Positions 1 to 7,842 of a DNA stretch of 39,882 bases are shown here, in pieces. The notes beneath the pieces were generated by a model that saw only the letters and a list, made by a program, of their open reading frames with translations, searched no databases and was not told where the DNA came from. How positions within the stretch are numbered: the first letter of the stretch is position 1; each line of letters starts with the position of its first letter. The stretch is from an uncultured Frankineae bacterium (GTDB taxonomy: Bacteria > Actinomycetota > Actinomycetes > Mycobacteriales > SCTD01): NCBI GenBank assembly GCA_902805775.1, contig CADCUB010000071.1, positions 1 through 39,882 on the forward strand. Reading direction: 5' to 3'. The position numbers were made by a program, and so were the translations under genes.

Positions 1-1
1 C

Positions 2-367
2 TCGCGTGCCCTGCGCGTGCTCGAGACCAGCCACCCGCCGGGCTGGTACCTGCCCGTGCAGGACTGGATCCCCGGCGCGCTCCGACCGGCGGCCGGGTCT
101 TCGTTCTGCGAGTGGAAGGGCGTCGCGGCCTACTACGACGTCGTCGGCGGCGGGCGCACTGCGCCGCGGGCCGCCTGGACCTATCCCGAGCCCGTGGAGG
201 CCTACGCCGTGCTGCGGGGGACGGTGGCCGTCTACCCGGCCGCCATGGACGCCTGCACCGTCGACGGGGAGCGGGTGCGTCCCCAGGAGGGCGGGTTCTA
301 CGGCGGCTGGATCACCGACGACGTGACCGGGCCGTTCAAGGGCGCCCCGGGCACGCTCGGCTGGTGA
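2..367 (+). CDS. DUF427 domain protein (3' part, 5' end outside window)
   Basis: The reading frame is open from the window edge, so the start lies upstream; 121 residues are visible. The protein shows the DUF427 signature: a TSHPPGWYLP segment near the visible start, then SSFCEWKG, an AWTYPEP-like stretch, a DACTVDGERV segment and a GGFYGGWITDD...GPFKGAPG ending. DUF427 is a small beta-rich fold common in Actinobacteria and Proteobacteria with no agreed reaction, so no function is assigned. It ends 59 nt before the convergent CoA-transferase gene, with an inverted repeat between them. The family call is fairly sure; the full length is unknown. Confidence 0.85.
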   Translation, partial: SRALRVLETSHPPGWYLPVQDWIPGALRPAAGSSFCEWKGVAAYYDVVGGGRTAPRAAWTYPEPVEAYAVLRGTVAVYPAAMDACTVDGERVRPQEGGFYGGWITDDVTGPFKGAPGTLGW

Positions 368-376
368 GCACCCGCT

Positions 377-431
377 GCTGAGCGGCGGGCAGCGACAGAG
401 CACGGGCGGCTCCTCCCGCGGGCCGCTCAGC
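377..431. terminator. Inverted repeat between convergent genes, likely bidirectional terminator
   Basis: A perfect 10-bp inverted repeat (GCTGAGCGGC at 377-386, its complement at 422-431) encloses a 35-nt loop that itself holds a short CGGG/CCCG hairpin. It lies between the stop of the DUF427 gene and the stop of the convergent CoA-transferase gene, whose stop codon it overlaps. There is no T-tract, which is common for actinobacterial terminators. Role inferred from position. Confidence 0.45.
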
Positions 432-1566
432 CCTGCACGACGACCGCGTCCGCCACGAGCCGCGCGACCTCGTCGGCACCGAACCCCCAGTCGTGCAGGG
501 CTTCCCTCGTGTGCTGCCCCGGCCGGGTCGGGGGGCCCGACACCTCGCCCGGCGTGCGCGACAACCGCGGTGCGGGGGCCGGCTGCACCACGCCGTCGAG
601 CTCCACCAGGGTCTCGCGGGCCAGCATCTGCGGGTGCTGCGAGGCCTCGCCGAGCGTGAGGACCGGGGCGACGCAGGCGTCGAGCGGCGCGAAGACCTCG
701 GCCCACTCGTCGCGCGTGCGGCGGGCGACCGCCTCGGCGATCCGGCGGCGCAGCTCGGGCCAGCGGGCGGTGTCGGACTGCGGCGGCGCGTCGTGCAGCT
801 CGAGCACCTCGACGACCACCGCCCAGAACTGCGGCTCGATGGCGCCGACGGCCAGCCAGCCGCCGTCGGCGCACGCGTACGTCGAGTAGAACGGCGCGCC
901 GCCGTCGAGCAGGTTGCTGCCCCGCGTGTCCTGCCAGGTGCCGGCCGCCCGCATGCCCCACGTCATGGCGAGCAGCGTGCTGACGCCGTCGACCATGGCG
1001 GCGTCGACCACCTGTCCCCGGCCGCTCGTCGCCCGCTCGACGAGGGCCGCGAGCACGCCGGCGACGAGCAGCATGGACCCGCCCCCGAAGTCGGCCACGA
1101 GGTTGAGCGGGGGCACCGGCGGGCCGCCCGTCTCCCCGATGGTCGCGAGCGCGCCGCTGATCGCCAGGTAGTCGATGTCGTGCCCGGCGCGGTCGGCCAG
1201 CGGGCCGTCCTGGCCCCAGCCGGTCATGCGGCCGTAGACCAGGCGCGGGTTGCGGGCGCTCACGACCTCGGGCCCCACCCCGAGCCGCTCGGCGACGCCC
1301 GGGCGCAGGCCCTCGACGAGCACGTCGGCGGCGTCGGCCAGGCGGAGCACGACCTCCGCGCCGGCGGGGTGCTTGAGGTCCACGGCGGCCGAGCGCCGGG
1401 ACCGGGTGAGCAGGTCGTGCGACAAGACCCCGAAACCGCCGCCCGGGCGGTCCACCCGCAGCACGTCGGCGCCGAGGTCGGCCAGCACCATGCAGGCGTG
1501 CGGCGCCGGCCCGAGCCCGGCCAGCTCCACGACCCGCACGCCGGTCAGCGGCCCTCGCCGGGTCAC
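427..1566 (-). CDS. Class III CoA-transferase / alpha-methylacyl-CoA racemase family
   Basis: A 379-residue CaiB/BaiF-family protein, the usual length for the alpha-methylacyl-CoA racemase branch. The N-terminus has VVELAGLGPAPHACMVLADLGAD, typical of racemases such as mycobacterial MCR. Residues matching that enzyme's active site are present: the His in AGHDIDY, the Asp in LVADFGGGS and the Glu in VGAIEPQF. Racemases of this type interconvert the 2R and 2S forms of 2-methyl-branched acyl-CoA, letting branched fatty acids enter beta-oxidation; a true CoA transfer cannot be excluded. The GTG start is chosen because it overlaps the stop of the upstream dethiobiotin-synthase-like gene as GTGA, implying coupled translation. 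Racemase is preferred over transferase. Confidence 0.85.
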   Translation of the reverse strand: MTRRGPLTGVRVVELAGLGPAPHACMVLADLGADVLRVDRPGGGFGVLSHDLLTRSRRSAAVDLKHPAGAEVVLRLADAADVLVEGLRPGVAERLGVGPEVVSARNPRLVYGRMTGWGQDGPLADRAGHDIDYLAISGALATIGETGGPPVPPLNLVADFGGGSMLLVAGVLAALVERATSGRGQVVDAAMVDGVSTLLAMTWGMRAAGTWQDTRGSNLLDGGAPFYSTYACADGGWLAVGAIEPQFWAVVVEVLELHDAPPQSDTARWPELRRRIAEAVARRTRDEWAEVFAPLDACVAPVLTLGEASQHPQMLARETLVELDGVVQPAPAPRLSRTPGEVSGPPTRPGQHTREALHDWGFGADEVARLVADAVVVQG

Positions 1567-2276
1567 GAGCGGGTCGCCTGCCGGAAGGCGGCCGCGTCGA
1601 AGGCACCGCCGAGGGCCGGCCCGAGCCCGGCGCGCGCCTGCGCCCGGAAGCCCGGTGCACCCTCGAGCGCCGCCGGCAGCGCCCCCAGCAGCCGGCGGGC
1701 GGCGAGCATCTCGAGGTCGGCGACGGCGCTGCACTCGGCCGGTCCGGGCGCCACCGGCCAGCCGGCGACCACGACGCCCTGCAGGTCGAGGCCCCGGTGG
1801 GCCACCGCCTCCAGGGTGAGCGCCGTGGCGTTGACGGTGCCGCGGCCGGGTGCGGCGACGACGACCACCGGCAGGCGCAGGGTGCGCGCGAGCTCGGCCA
1901 TCGTGAAGCCGTCGTCGTCGTAGCGCACGAGCAGCCCGCCGGGGGCGTCGACGAGCACGAGGTCGCTGTCCCGGTCGGCCGTCAGCACGGCCTCGGCGCA
2001 GACGGCCGGGTCGAGCGCCGGGCGCCCGCTGCGGCGTGCCGCCGCCGCCGGTGACAGGTGGTCGGGGTAGCGCACGAGCTCCACCGTCCGGACCCCGTCC
2101 CCGCTCAGGTCGGTGATCCGGGCCAGGCTGCCGGGCTCGCCGTCGGCCCGTCCCGTCTGCGCCGGTGCGACGACCGTGCACCGGGCGCCCCTGGCGAGGG
2201 CGAGGGCGGCGAGGGCTGCGGTCACGCTGGTCGCGCCCACCTCCGGCCCTGTCCCGACGACCAGCAGCGCCGTCAC
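1563..2276 (-). CDS. Dethiobiotin-synthase-like (BioD-like) protein with altered active site
   Basis: A 237-residue P-loop protein that aligns along its length with BioD: VVGTGPEVGATSVTAALA at the N-terminus, VAPAQTG, LVRYPDHLSPAAAA, VDAPGGLLVRYDDDG, and an APGRGTVNATALTLEA segment. BioD closes 7,8-diaminopelargonate to dethiobiotin with ATP and CO2. Here the P-loop lysine (GVGKT in normal BioD) is Ala, the second lysine (KPVQTG, equivalent to E. coli Lys37) is also Ala, and EGAGG has become DAPGG. The P-loop glutamate and the threonine after the missing lysine are kept. Normal catalysis is doubtful. No other biotin gene is present. It is joined by GTGA overlaps to the ABC ATPase upstream and to the CoA-transferase downstream. 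It could be a degraded paralogue or a protein with a new role. Confidence 0.75.
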   Translation of the reverse strand: MTALLVVGTGPEVGATSVTAALAALALARGARCTVVAPAQTGRADGEPGSLARITDLSGDGVRTVELVRYPDHLSPAAAARRSGRPALDPAVCAEAVLTADRDSDLVLVDAPGGLLVRYDDDGFTMAELARTLRLPVVVVAAPGRGTVNATALTLEAVAHRGLDLQGVVVAGWPVAPGPAECSAVADLEMLAARRLLGALPAALEGAPGFRAQARAGLGPALGGAFDAAAFRQATRS

Positions 2277-3415
2277 CTTCCGTCCGTGTCGGCGTCGACG
2301 GAGTGGCGCAGCGCGGCGTGCAGCGAGGACGGGGTGAGCACGCCGAGGTAGCGGTCGGTGCCCGGCTCGAGCACCGCCACCCAGCCGGCGTCGTGCTGCA
2401 GCAGCTCGCCCATCGCCGCCTTGAGCGTCGCGTCGGCGGACACCGCCGCCGGCAGGCGCCGGACCCGGTCGGCGACGCTGCCCTCGCCGGCCAGCCGGTC
2501 GGCGTCGACGTAGCCGTGCAGCCGCGTGTCGGCGTCGAGCACCAGCGCGAAGCGGGCCCCGGCGCCGGCCAGGGTGGTGCGGGCCTCGGCCAGCGAGTCG
2601 TCGACGGCGACGACCGGGGGCTTGTCGAGCTCGGCGGTGTCGATGCCGGTGACCGCGAGCCGCCGCAGCCCGCGGTCCGCCCCGACGAAGTCGGCCACGA
2701 ACGGGGTGGCGGGCGCGCCGAGGACCGTCGCGGGGGCGTCGTACTGCTCGAGCACCCCGCCCTGGCGGAAGACGGCGATCCGGTCGCCGAGCCGGACCGC
2801 CTCGTCGATGTCGTGGGTGACGAACAGGATCGTCTTGCGCACCTGCTCCTGCACCCGCAGGAACTCGGTCTGCAGCCGGTCGCGGGCGATCGGGTCGATC
2901 GCCGAGAACGGCTCGTCCATGAGCAGCACCGGCGGGTCGGCGGCCAGTGCCCGGGCCACGCCCACGCGCTGGCGTTGACCGCCCGACAGCTGCGCGGGCC
3001 AGCGGTCGCGGTAGACGCCGGGCTCGAGCCCGACCAGCTCGAGCAGCTCGTCGGCGCGCGACCGGCGCCGGGCCCGGTCCCAGCCGAGCAGCGACGGGAC
3101 GGTCGCGACGTTCTCCCAGACCCGCTGGTGGGGGAACAGGCCGACCTGCTGGATGACGTAGCCGGTGCGGCGGCGCAGCTGCACCGGGTCGACCCGCGTC
3201 ACGTCCTCGCCGTCCAGCACGATGCGCCCGGTCGTGGGCTCCACGAGCCGGTTGACCATCTTCATCGTGGTCGTCTTGCCGCACCCCGACGGGCCGACCA
3301 GGCAGACGATCTCGCCCCGGGGCACCGACAGGTCCAGCGGCTGGACGGCGACCGTGCCGTCGGGGAAGCGCTTGCTCACGTCCTCGAGCTGGATCATGGT
3401 CTGCGTCGCGTCCAC
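2273..3415 (-). CDS. Osmoprotectant-type ABC importer ATPase with C-terminal CBS domains
   Basis: A 380-residue ATPase of the ProV/OpuCA group, which powers uptake of glycine betaine, choline, carnitine or similar solutes. Visible are Walker A GPSGCGKT (residues 41-48), the Q-loop in YVIQQVGLFPH, the signature LSGGQRQR, Walker B VLLMDEPFSAID and the switch His in FVTHD. After about residue 240 come two CBS-like units (around IDTAELDKPPVVAVDDSL and LPAAVSADATLKAA) that in OpuA-type systems sense ionic strength or nucleotides. A GTG start is chosen because a GGAGG lies 7 nt upstream; an internal ATG 18 nt on has no such site. The partner permeases and binding protein lie beyond the opposite-strand DUF1684 gene, so this gene must have its own promoter. 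Substrate cannot be read from sequence. Confidence 0.88.
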   Translation of the reverse strand: MDATQTMIQLEDVSKRFPDGTVAVQPLDLSVPRGEIVCLVGPSGCGKTTTMKMVNRLVEPTTGRIVLDGEDVTRVDPVQLRRRTGYVIQQVGLFPHQRVWENVATVPSLLGWDRARRRSRADELLELVGLEPGVYRDRWPAQLSGGQRQRVGVARALAADPPVLLMDEPFSAIDPIARDRLQTEFLRVQEQVRKTILFVTHDIDEAVRLGDRIAVFRQGGVLEQYDAPATVLGAPATPFVADFVGADRGLRRLAVTGIDTAELDKPPVVAVDDSLAEARTTLAGAGARFALVLDADTRLHGYVDADRLAGEGSVADRVRRLPAAVSADATLKAAMGELLQHDAGWVAVLEPGTDRYLGVLTPSSLHAALRHSVDADTDGR

Positions 3416-3495
3416 CCGTGCGCCTCCCTCACCTGCGGTGCGGCGTGTGCCCGGGCACCGGCGCAGCACCCGCACAGTCTGGCATCGTCGGACCC

Positions 3496-4104
3496 GTGAC
3501 GACCTCGCCGCTGACCCTGCTCGACTGGCGTCGGCGTGTCTTCGCGCTGTACGCCGAGGTGCGCACGAGCGCGGACCCGGCCGAGGCGCACGCCCGGTGG
3601 CGTGCCGGCCGCGACGCGCTGTTCGCGACGCACCCCGACTCGCCGCTGCTGCCGGCGGCGCGGTCGTCGTTCACCGGCCTCCCGGTCGCGGCGTACGACC
3701 CGGCCTGGCGCTTCGAGGTCGAGGTGGACCGCGACGTCGAGCCGGCCCGGCTCGAGGTCCCGACCGGCACCGACGGCGTCGTGCCCTTCGACCGGATCGG
3801 CGTGGCCCGCCTGCCCGGCGCCGGCTCGCTCGACGTCTGGTGGCTCGGGTCGTACGGCGGCGGGGTCTTCGTGCCGGTCAAGGACGCCTCGGCCGGCCGC
3901 GGGACCTACGGCGGCGGGCGCTACCTGCTCGACACCGTCAAGGGCGCCGACCTCGGCGGCGAGGTGGGGTCCGGCCGGCTGGTGCTCGACCTGAACTTCG
4001 CCTACAACCCGTCCTGCGCCTACGACCCGGCCTGGGCGTGCCCCCTCGCACCTCCGGGCAACGTGCTCGACGTCGAGGTCCCGGTGGGCGAGGGGGTCGC
4101 GTGA
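3496..4104 (+). CDS. DUF1684 family protein
   Basis: A 202-residue soluble protein with the DUF1684 hallmarks: an N-terminal LLDWRRRVFALYAEVR helix, a central FDRIGVARLPG strand, then GTYGGGRYLLDTVKGADLG and the very typical LVLDLNFAYNPSCAYDPAWACPLAPPGN near the C-terminus. The family is widespread but has no established activity. The GTG start gives the usual family length; a longer GTG version (from 3418) would overlap the divergent promoter region. No good Shine-Dalgarno site is seen; a CATCGT box 7 nt upstream is a weak match to a leaderless -10. The gene sits on the opposite strand inside the osmoprotectant transporter set and ends 7 nt from the convergent binding-protein gene. Confidence 0.85.
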   Translation: MTTSPLTLLDWRRRVFALYAEVRTSADPAEAHARWRAGRDALFATHPDSPLLPAARSSFTGLPVAAYDPAWRFEVEVDRDVEPARLEVPTGTDGVVPFDRIGVARLPGAGSLDVWWLGSYGGGVFVPVKDASAGRGTYGGGRYLLDTVKGADLGGEVGSGRLVLDLNFAYNPSCAYDPAWACPLAPPGNVLDVEVPVGEGVA

Positions 4105-4111
4105 CCCCACG

Positions 4112-5098
4112 TCAGGACCCGATCAGGCCCTTCTCGGTCAGGTAGTCCCGGGCGACGTCGGCGGCCTGCTCCCGGTCCTCGTCGACGCGGCGGTTGAGCT
4201 CGCCGAGGTCCTCGGTCGTCAGCTCGCCGGACAGGCTGTTCAGGACGTCGGCGACCTCCTCGGTGCCGGCCGGTCCCTCGGCGTGCACGAGCGGGACGAG
4301 GTTGTCGGCGTTCTGCAGCTTCTTGTCGTCCTCGAGCACGACCAGGCCCAGGCCCTCCAGCGTGGCGTCGGTCGTGCCGGCCAGACCGAGCTGGGCGTCG
4401 CCCTCCACGACGGCCTGCTTGTTCTGGACGCTGCCGAAGCCCAGCGGGAGGTTCTCGGTGACGTCGATGCCGTAGACCTGCTCCAGCCCGAGCTGGCACT
4501 TGGGTCGCTCCGGGCACTCCTGCGTCCCGGCCAGCACGACCGGCTGACCCAGCTCGCCGAGGTCCGACAGCGTCGTCAGGCTGTTCTGCGAGGCGAAGTC
4601 CTCGGTCACGAAGAACGCGTTCTGGTTCGCCGCCTCAGCCGGCTCCAGCACCTCCAGGCCCTTGTCCTTCGCCAGGGTCCGCAGCGCCTCGACCGTCTCG
4701 TCGACCTCGCCGGTGGCGACCGGCTCGGCGTCGGGGCCGTTGGCCTCGAGGTTGAGGAACTCGGCCATCGTCGCGGCGTACTCCGGCACCACGTCGATGG
4801 TGCCGCTCTCCAGCTCGGGGGCGTACAGCTCGCGGTTCTCGACCGGCTTGACCTCGACGGTGTAGCCGCCGTCCTCCAGCAGCGCCTTGTACATCTCGAT
4901 CATGACTGCAGACTCGGTGAACGTCGCACCGCCCACGGTGATGGTCTCGCGAGGCGCTGCCGCGCCGCCGTCGCCCTCGCCCTCGGAGAAGGCGTCCCCG
5001 CCGCCGCCGCCGCAGGCGGACAGCACGAGCGTCAGGCCCAGGGCGCCGAGGAGCAGTCGGGAGGAGGTCATTCGGGAGGAGGTCAGTGAAGGGCGCAT
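4112..5098 (-). CDS. Osmoprotectant ABC importer substrate-binding lipoprotein
   Basis: A 328-residue lipoprotein: hydrophobic signal LLLGALGLTLVL followed by the lipobox LSAC, then a Gly-rich linker, so it is anchored on the outer face of the membrane. The body fits the OpuAC/ProX-type binding-protein fold (type II, PF04069): ITVGGATFTESAVMIEMYKALLE at the start, IDVVPEYAATM in the middle, and an AGTTDATLEGLGLVVLEDDK segment. Tyr and other aromatic positions that cage quaternary amines in this family cannot be assigned without alignment. The ATG is preferred over a GTG three codons upstream and an ATG nine codons downstream because AAGGCGG lies about 8 nt before it. It follows the two permeases after a 118-nt spacer with a short hairpin. 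Confidence 0.88.
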   Translation of the reverse strand: MRPSLTSSRMTSSRLLLGALGLTLVLSACGGGGGDAFSEGEGDGGAAAPRETITVGGATFTESAVMIEMYKALLEDGGYTVEVKPVENRELYAPELESGTIDVVPEYAATMAEFLNLEANGPDAEPVATGEVDETVEALRTLAKDKGLEVLEPAEAANQNAFFVTEDFASQNSLTTLSDLGELGQPVVLAGTQECPERPKCQLGLEQVYGIDVTENLPLGFGSVQNKQAVVEGDAQLGLAGTTDATLEGLGLVVLEDDKKLQNADNLVPLVHAEGPAGTEEVADVLNSLSGELTTEDLGELNRRVDEDREQAADVARDYLTEKGLIGS

Positions 5099-5121
5099 CG
5101 CAGGCACCGCCTTCTGTGTCC

Positions 5122-5137
5122 CGCGGCCGCAGCCGCG
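5122..5137. other. Short GC-rich hairpin in the permease/binding-protein spacer
   Basis: CGCGGC-CGCA-GCCGCG, a perfect 6-bp stem, sits in the 118-nt gap between the permease gene and the lipoprotein gene on the minus strand. Such hairpins can stabilise one part of a transporter mRNA or mark a processing site. In DNA this GC-rich it may also be chance. Confidence 0.3.
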
Positions 5138-5216
5138 CGTGTCCGGCGGGCACGTCGTGTCGCACGCCCGCAGTGGTCGGAACCCGAGCCGCTGCCCGTG
5201 CCTTCCGCAGGCCCGG

Positions 5217-5906
5217 TCACGGATCGGGAACGGTCTGAACCTGCCGCACCCGGGCCATCGGGTCCAGCGCCTTCGCCAGCGTGGCGAACAGCAGCTCGGT
5301 GGCCAGCGCGAACAGCGCCACCAGGAGCGCGCCGGAGACGACGGCCGCCTGGTCCTGGGTGCCGAAGCCGAGCAGGATGATGTTGCCGAGCCCGCCTCCG
5401 GCGACGAGGGCGGCGATGGTGGCGGTGGCGATGACCTGCACCGCCGCCAGCCGGATGCCGTTGAGCAGCAGCGGGACGGCCAGCGGCAGCTCGACCTGCC
5501 GCACGATCTGCATGGGGCTCAGCCCGACGCCGCGCGCCGCCTCGACGACGTCGCGGTCGACCTCCCGCATGCCGACGTAGCCGTTGGTGAGGATCGGCGG
5601 GATCGCGAACAGCACCAGCGCGGTGACCGTCGCGGCGGGGCCGAAGCCCAGCGGGCCGATGGCGAGCAGGACCAGCACGGCGAAGGTGGGCACGGCCCGG
5701 CCGATGTTGGTCAGGTTCACCGCCAGCGGACCGCCACGGCCGACGTGGCCGAGCCACAGCGCCAGCGGCACCGCCACGGCGCAGGCGATCCCGAGTGCGG
5801 CCGCGGTCAGCCCCAGGTGCTCGACGACGCGGGTCGGGACGCCGCTCGGGCCGGTCCAGTGCTCCGGGTCGGCGAACCAGTCGACGACGTCGGTCACCGC
5901 GCTCAC
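5217..5906 (-). CDS. Osmoprotectant ABC importer permease (second of pair)
   Basis: A 229-residue membrane protein of the ProW/OpuCB/OpuCD group. About five to six transmembrane segments are visible, for example LGLTAAALGIACAVAVPLAL and ATVTALVLFAIPPILTNGY, and the coupling-loop motif EAARGVGLSPMQIVRQVELPLA that contacts the ATPase. It would form a heterodimeric channel with the permease encoded just upstream. The GTG start lies in the first copy of a 23-bp tandem duplication that also holds the end of the upstream gene, so the original stop/start overlap seems to have been separated. An alternative in-frame GTG lies three codons further in. Confidence 0.88.
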   Translation of the reverse strand: MSAVTDVVDWFADPEHWTGPSGVPTRVVEHLGLTAAALGIACAVAVPLALWLGHVGRGGPLAVNLTNIGRAVPTFAVLVLLAIGPLGFGPAATVTALVLFAIPPILTNGYVGMREVDRDVVEAARGVGLSPMQIVRQVELPLAVPLLLNGIRLAAVQVIATATIAALVAGGGLGNIILLGFGTQDQAAVVSGALLVALFALATELLFATLAKALDPMARVRQVQTVPDP

Positions 5907-5945
5907 CGGGCGCTCCGCTGCCCTGTCACCGGGCGCTCCGCTGCC
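5903..5945. repeat. 23-bp tandem duplication at the junction of the two permease genes
   Basis: The same 20-nt sequence occurs at 5903-5922 and 5926-5945, separated by 3 nt. One copy carries the stop region of the upstream permease gene and the other the GTG start of the downstream one. Both copies contain the GGTGA stop/start overlap type seen at other junctions here. A recent replication slip is the simple explanation. Confidence 0.85.
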
Positions 5946-6597
5946 ACGGCGTGACCACCCGCTGCACCCCCAGCAGCGCCAGGTCGGCGAGCACCGCCAG
6001 CGCCACGACCAGGACGGTCGCGGTCAGCACCTCGGCCTGGAACTGCGTCCGCAGCCCGGAGTAGATGAGGTTGCCCAGCCCGCCGTTGCCGAGGATCGCG
6101 CCGACGGTCGTCAGGGCGACCGTCGACACGGTGGCGATGCGCACCCCGGCGAACAGCGCCGGCAGCGCGAGCGGCAGCTGCACCCGCAGCAGCAGCGACC
6201 TCCGGCCGTAGCCGGTGCCGGTGGCCGACTCGACCACCTCGGCCGGCACCGCCTGCAGCCCGGCCAGGACGTTGCGGACCAGGATCGTCAGCGAGTAGAG
6301 CACCAGCCCGACGACCACCGTGGTCGCGGTGAGACCGGTGACCGGCAGGAGCAGCGAGAACATCGCCAGCGAGGGGATCGTGTAGAGCGCCGTCGACGTG
6401 CCGAGCACCCACGACCGCGCCCGCCGGTAGCGGAACGCGAGCACGCCGAGCGGGAGGGCGAGCAGCAGGCCGATCCCCACCGACACCACCGTCAGGACCA
6501 CGTGCTGCACCGTCGCGTCCACGATCAGCTCGCTGCGGCTCGTGAGGTACTCGCCGCAGACCCAGTCGTTGCGCTGCAGGCACCCGGGCTCGGCCAC
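5926..6597 (-). CDS. Osmoprotectant ABC importer permease (first of pair)
   Basis: A 223-residue permease of the same ProW-like family as its neighbour. Transmembrane segments include VVLTVVSVGIGLLLALPLGVL and TTVVVGLVLYSLTILVRNVL, and the EAA-loop is ESATGTGYGRRSLLLRVQLPLA. The N-terminus (MAEPGCLQRNDWVCGEYL) is a short soluble part; in this family it lies outside the membrane. The GTG start is chosen because a TACGCT box lies 7 nt before it, as for a leaderless transcript, and no Shine-Dalgarno site is present. It is the first gene of the transporter set and is divergent from the 299-residue hypothetical, with only 45 nt between them. Confidence 0.85.
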   Translation of the reverse strand: MAEPGCLQRNDWVCGEYLTSRSELIVDATVQHVVLTVVSVGIGLLLALPLGVLAFRYRRARSWVLGTSTALYTIPSLAMFSLLLPVTGLTATTVVVGLVLYSLTILVRNVLAGLQAVPAEVVESATGTGYGRRSLLLRVQLPLALPALFAGVRIATVSTVALTTVGAILGNGGLGNLIYSGLRTQFQAEVLTATVLVVALAVLADLALLGVQRVVTPWQRSAR

Positions 6598-6604
6598 GGG
6601 CCGG

Positions 6605-6610
6605 AGCGTA
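6605..6610 (-). promoter_or_regulatory. Putative -10 box (TACGCT) for a leaderless permease mRNA
   Basis: On the minus strand TACGCT fits the actinobacterial -10 pattern TAnnnT and ends 7 nt before the GTG start. No convincing -35 is seen, which is usual for such promoters. Confidence 0.45.
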
Positions 6611-6642
6611 CTGATGTGCGGCGCAGTGGGCAGGCCCACGCC

Positions 6643-7542
6643 ATGACAGCGACGCTGCAGATCGAGGTCCGCTCCGCGACGGTCCTGCGCTTCGACGACG
6701 GGACGCCGGTGCGCGCGGCCTCGGCGGTCGCGGCGTACGAGGACGGCTGGCTCGTGGTGCAGGACGACGCCACGCACGGCGCGCTGTGGGCCGGCGACTC
6801 GATCACCCCCGTGCGCGTCTTCCCCCCGGTCGAGGGGCTGGACAGCTTCAGCCCTGCCGAGGGGACCAAGCACCTCAAGCCCGATCTGGAGGCGGCGCTG
6901 CCGGTGCCCGACGGGCGCGTGCTGCTGCTCGGCTCGGGGTCCACGCCGCGCCGGATGCGCGCGGCGCTGCTCGGTGCGCGCTCCGAGCCGGTGCGCACCG
7001 CCGACCTGTCACCGCTGTACGCCGCTGTCGCCGCGGCCCTCGAGCTGGACCCGGAGCTGCTGAACCTCGAGGGCGCGTGCCTGGCCGGGCCGAGTCTGCG
7101 GTGGTTCCACCGGGGCGCCGCCGACGTGCCGTCGGCCAGCGTCGACCTGCCGCTCGACGACCTGCTCGCCTGCTTCGACGCGCCGCGGGAGGTGCCGGTG
7201 GGCGGGGTGCGCAGGTACGACCTGGGCACCGTCGACGGCGTCGCGCTCGCGGTGACCGACGCGCTGGCGCTGCCCGACGGGACGGTGCTCGTCAGCGCCG
7301 CGGCCGAGGACACGCCCGATCCGTACGAGGACGGGCCGGTCACCGCCGCGGCGCTCGCGCTGCTCGACGACGACGGCGTGCGCGCGCAGGTCCGGCTGCC
7401 GGAGCTGCGCGGCGTGGTGCAGAAGGTCGAGGGGCTGGCCCCCCGCGAGGTGCGCCCCGACGGGCTCGAGGTGCTCGCGGTGGTCGACGCCGACGACCCC
7501 GAGATGCCGTCGACCGCGCTCGTCCTGGACGTCCGCCGGTGA
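6643..7542 (+). CDS. Uncharacterised 299-residue protein, DUF6910/DUF6929-like (tentative)
   Basis: A soluble protein with no signal peptide or membrane segment. It has repeated short beta-rich units ending in Gly-Asp or Asp-Gly turns (AYEDGWLVVQDDATHGALW, LPVPDGRVLLLGSGSTPRRMRA, LALPDGTVLVSAAAEDTPDPYEDGPV), suggesting a small beta-propeller. The motif KHLKPDLEAALPVPDG followed by LLLGSGSTPRR resembles uncharacterised families of the DUF6910/DUF6929 type. No catalytic motif is recognised. It is divergent from the permease gene and is followed by a bulged hairpin. It is real by codon use and by its good ATG, but its function is unknown. Confidence 0.7.
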   Translation: MTATLQIEVRSATVLRFDDGTPVRAASAVAAYEDGWLVVQDDATHGALWAGDSITPVRVFPPVEGLDSFSPAEGTKHLKPDLEAALPVPDGRVLLLGSGSTPRRMRAALLGARSEPVRTADLSPLYAAVAAALELDPELLNLEGACLAGPSLRWFHRGAADVPSASVDLPLDDLLACFDAPREVPVGGVRRYDLGTVDGVALAVTDALALPDGTVLVSAAAEDTPDPYEDGPVTAAALALLDDDGVRAQVRLPELRGVVQKVEGLAPREVRPDGLEVLAVVDADDPEMPSTALVLDVRR

Positions 7543-7553
7543 GGCGCCGGCGC

Positions 7554-7593
7554 GAGGCTCGACGACGCGCGCGCAGCGGCCGTCGAGTGCCTC
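7554..7593 (+). terminator. Bulged hairpin after the 299-residue gene
   Basis: GAGGC-TCGACG at 7554-7564 pairs with CGTCGA-(GT)-GCCTC at 7581-7593: 11 base pairs with a 2-nt bulge and a 16-nt loop, starting 12 nt after the stop codon. No T-run follows. Rest of the gap to 7842: nothing convincing, apart from an isolated TTGACA at 7777 with no matching -10. Confidence 0.45.
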
Positions 7594-7842
7594 TCCGCCT
7601 GAGCGTGGTCATCTGACCGGCGAGCCCAGCTACCGCCACGCGCACGCGATGCAACGGCTCGGCCCAGCTCATGTCGAGCGCCCCACCACAGCGCGGGTGA
7701 TCGAGGGCGTCGGACAGCCCGGGAGTGGAGCCGCCTACGACTCTCGACATCCCGCGGCCACTCTTGTCGTGCGTGCTTGACACAAAGGGCCAGATGCAGC
7801 ACGGTACCTGCTTGTCTCGTCCATCCAGTACAAGAAGGTTCC

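Noticed and set aside
7777-7782. TTGACA resembling a -35 box before the membrane-protein gene
   Set aside because: No TAnnnT box lies 16-19 nt downstream; the nearest TACCTG is at 22 nt and does not fit.
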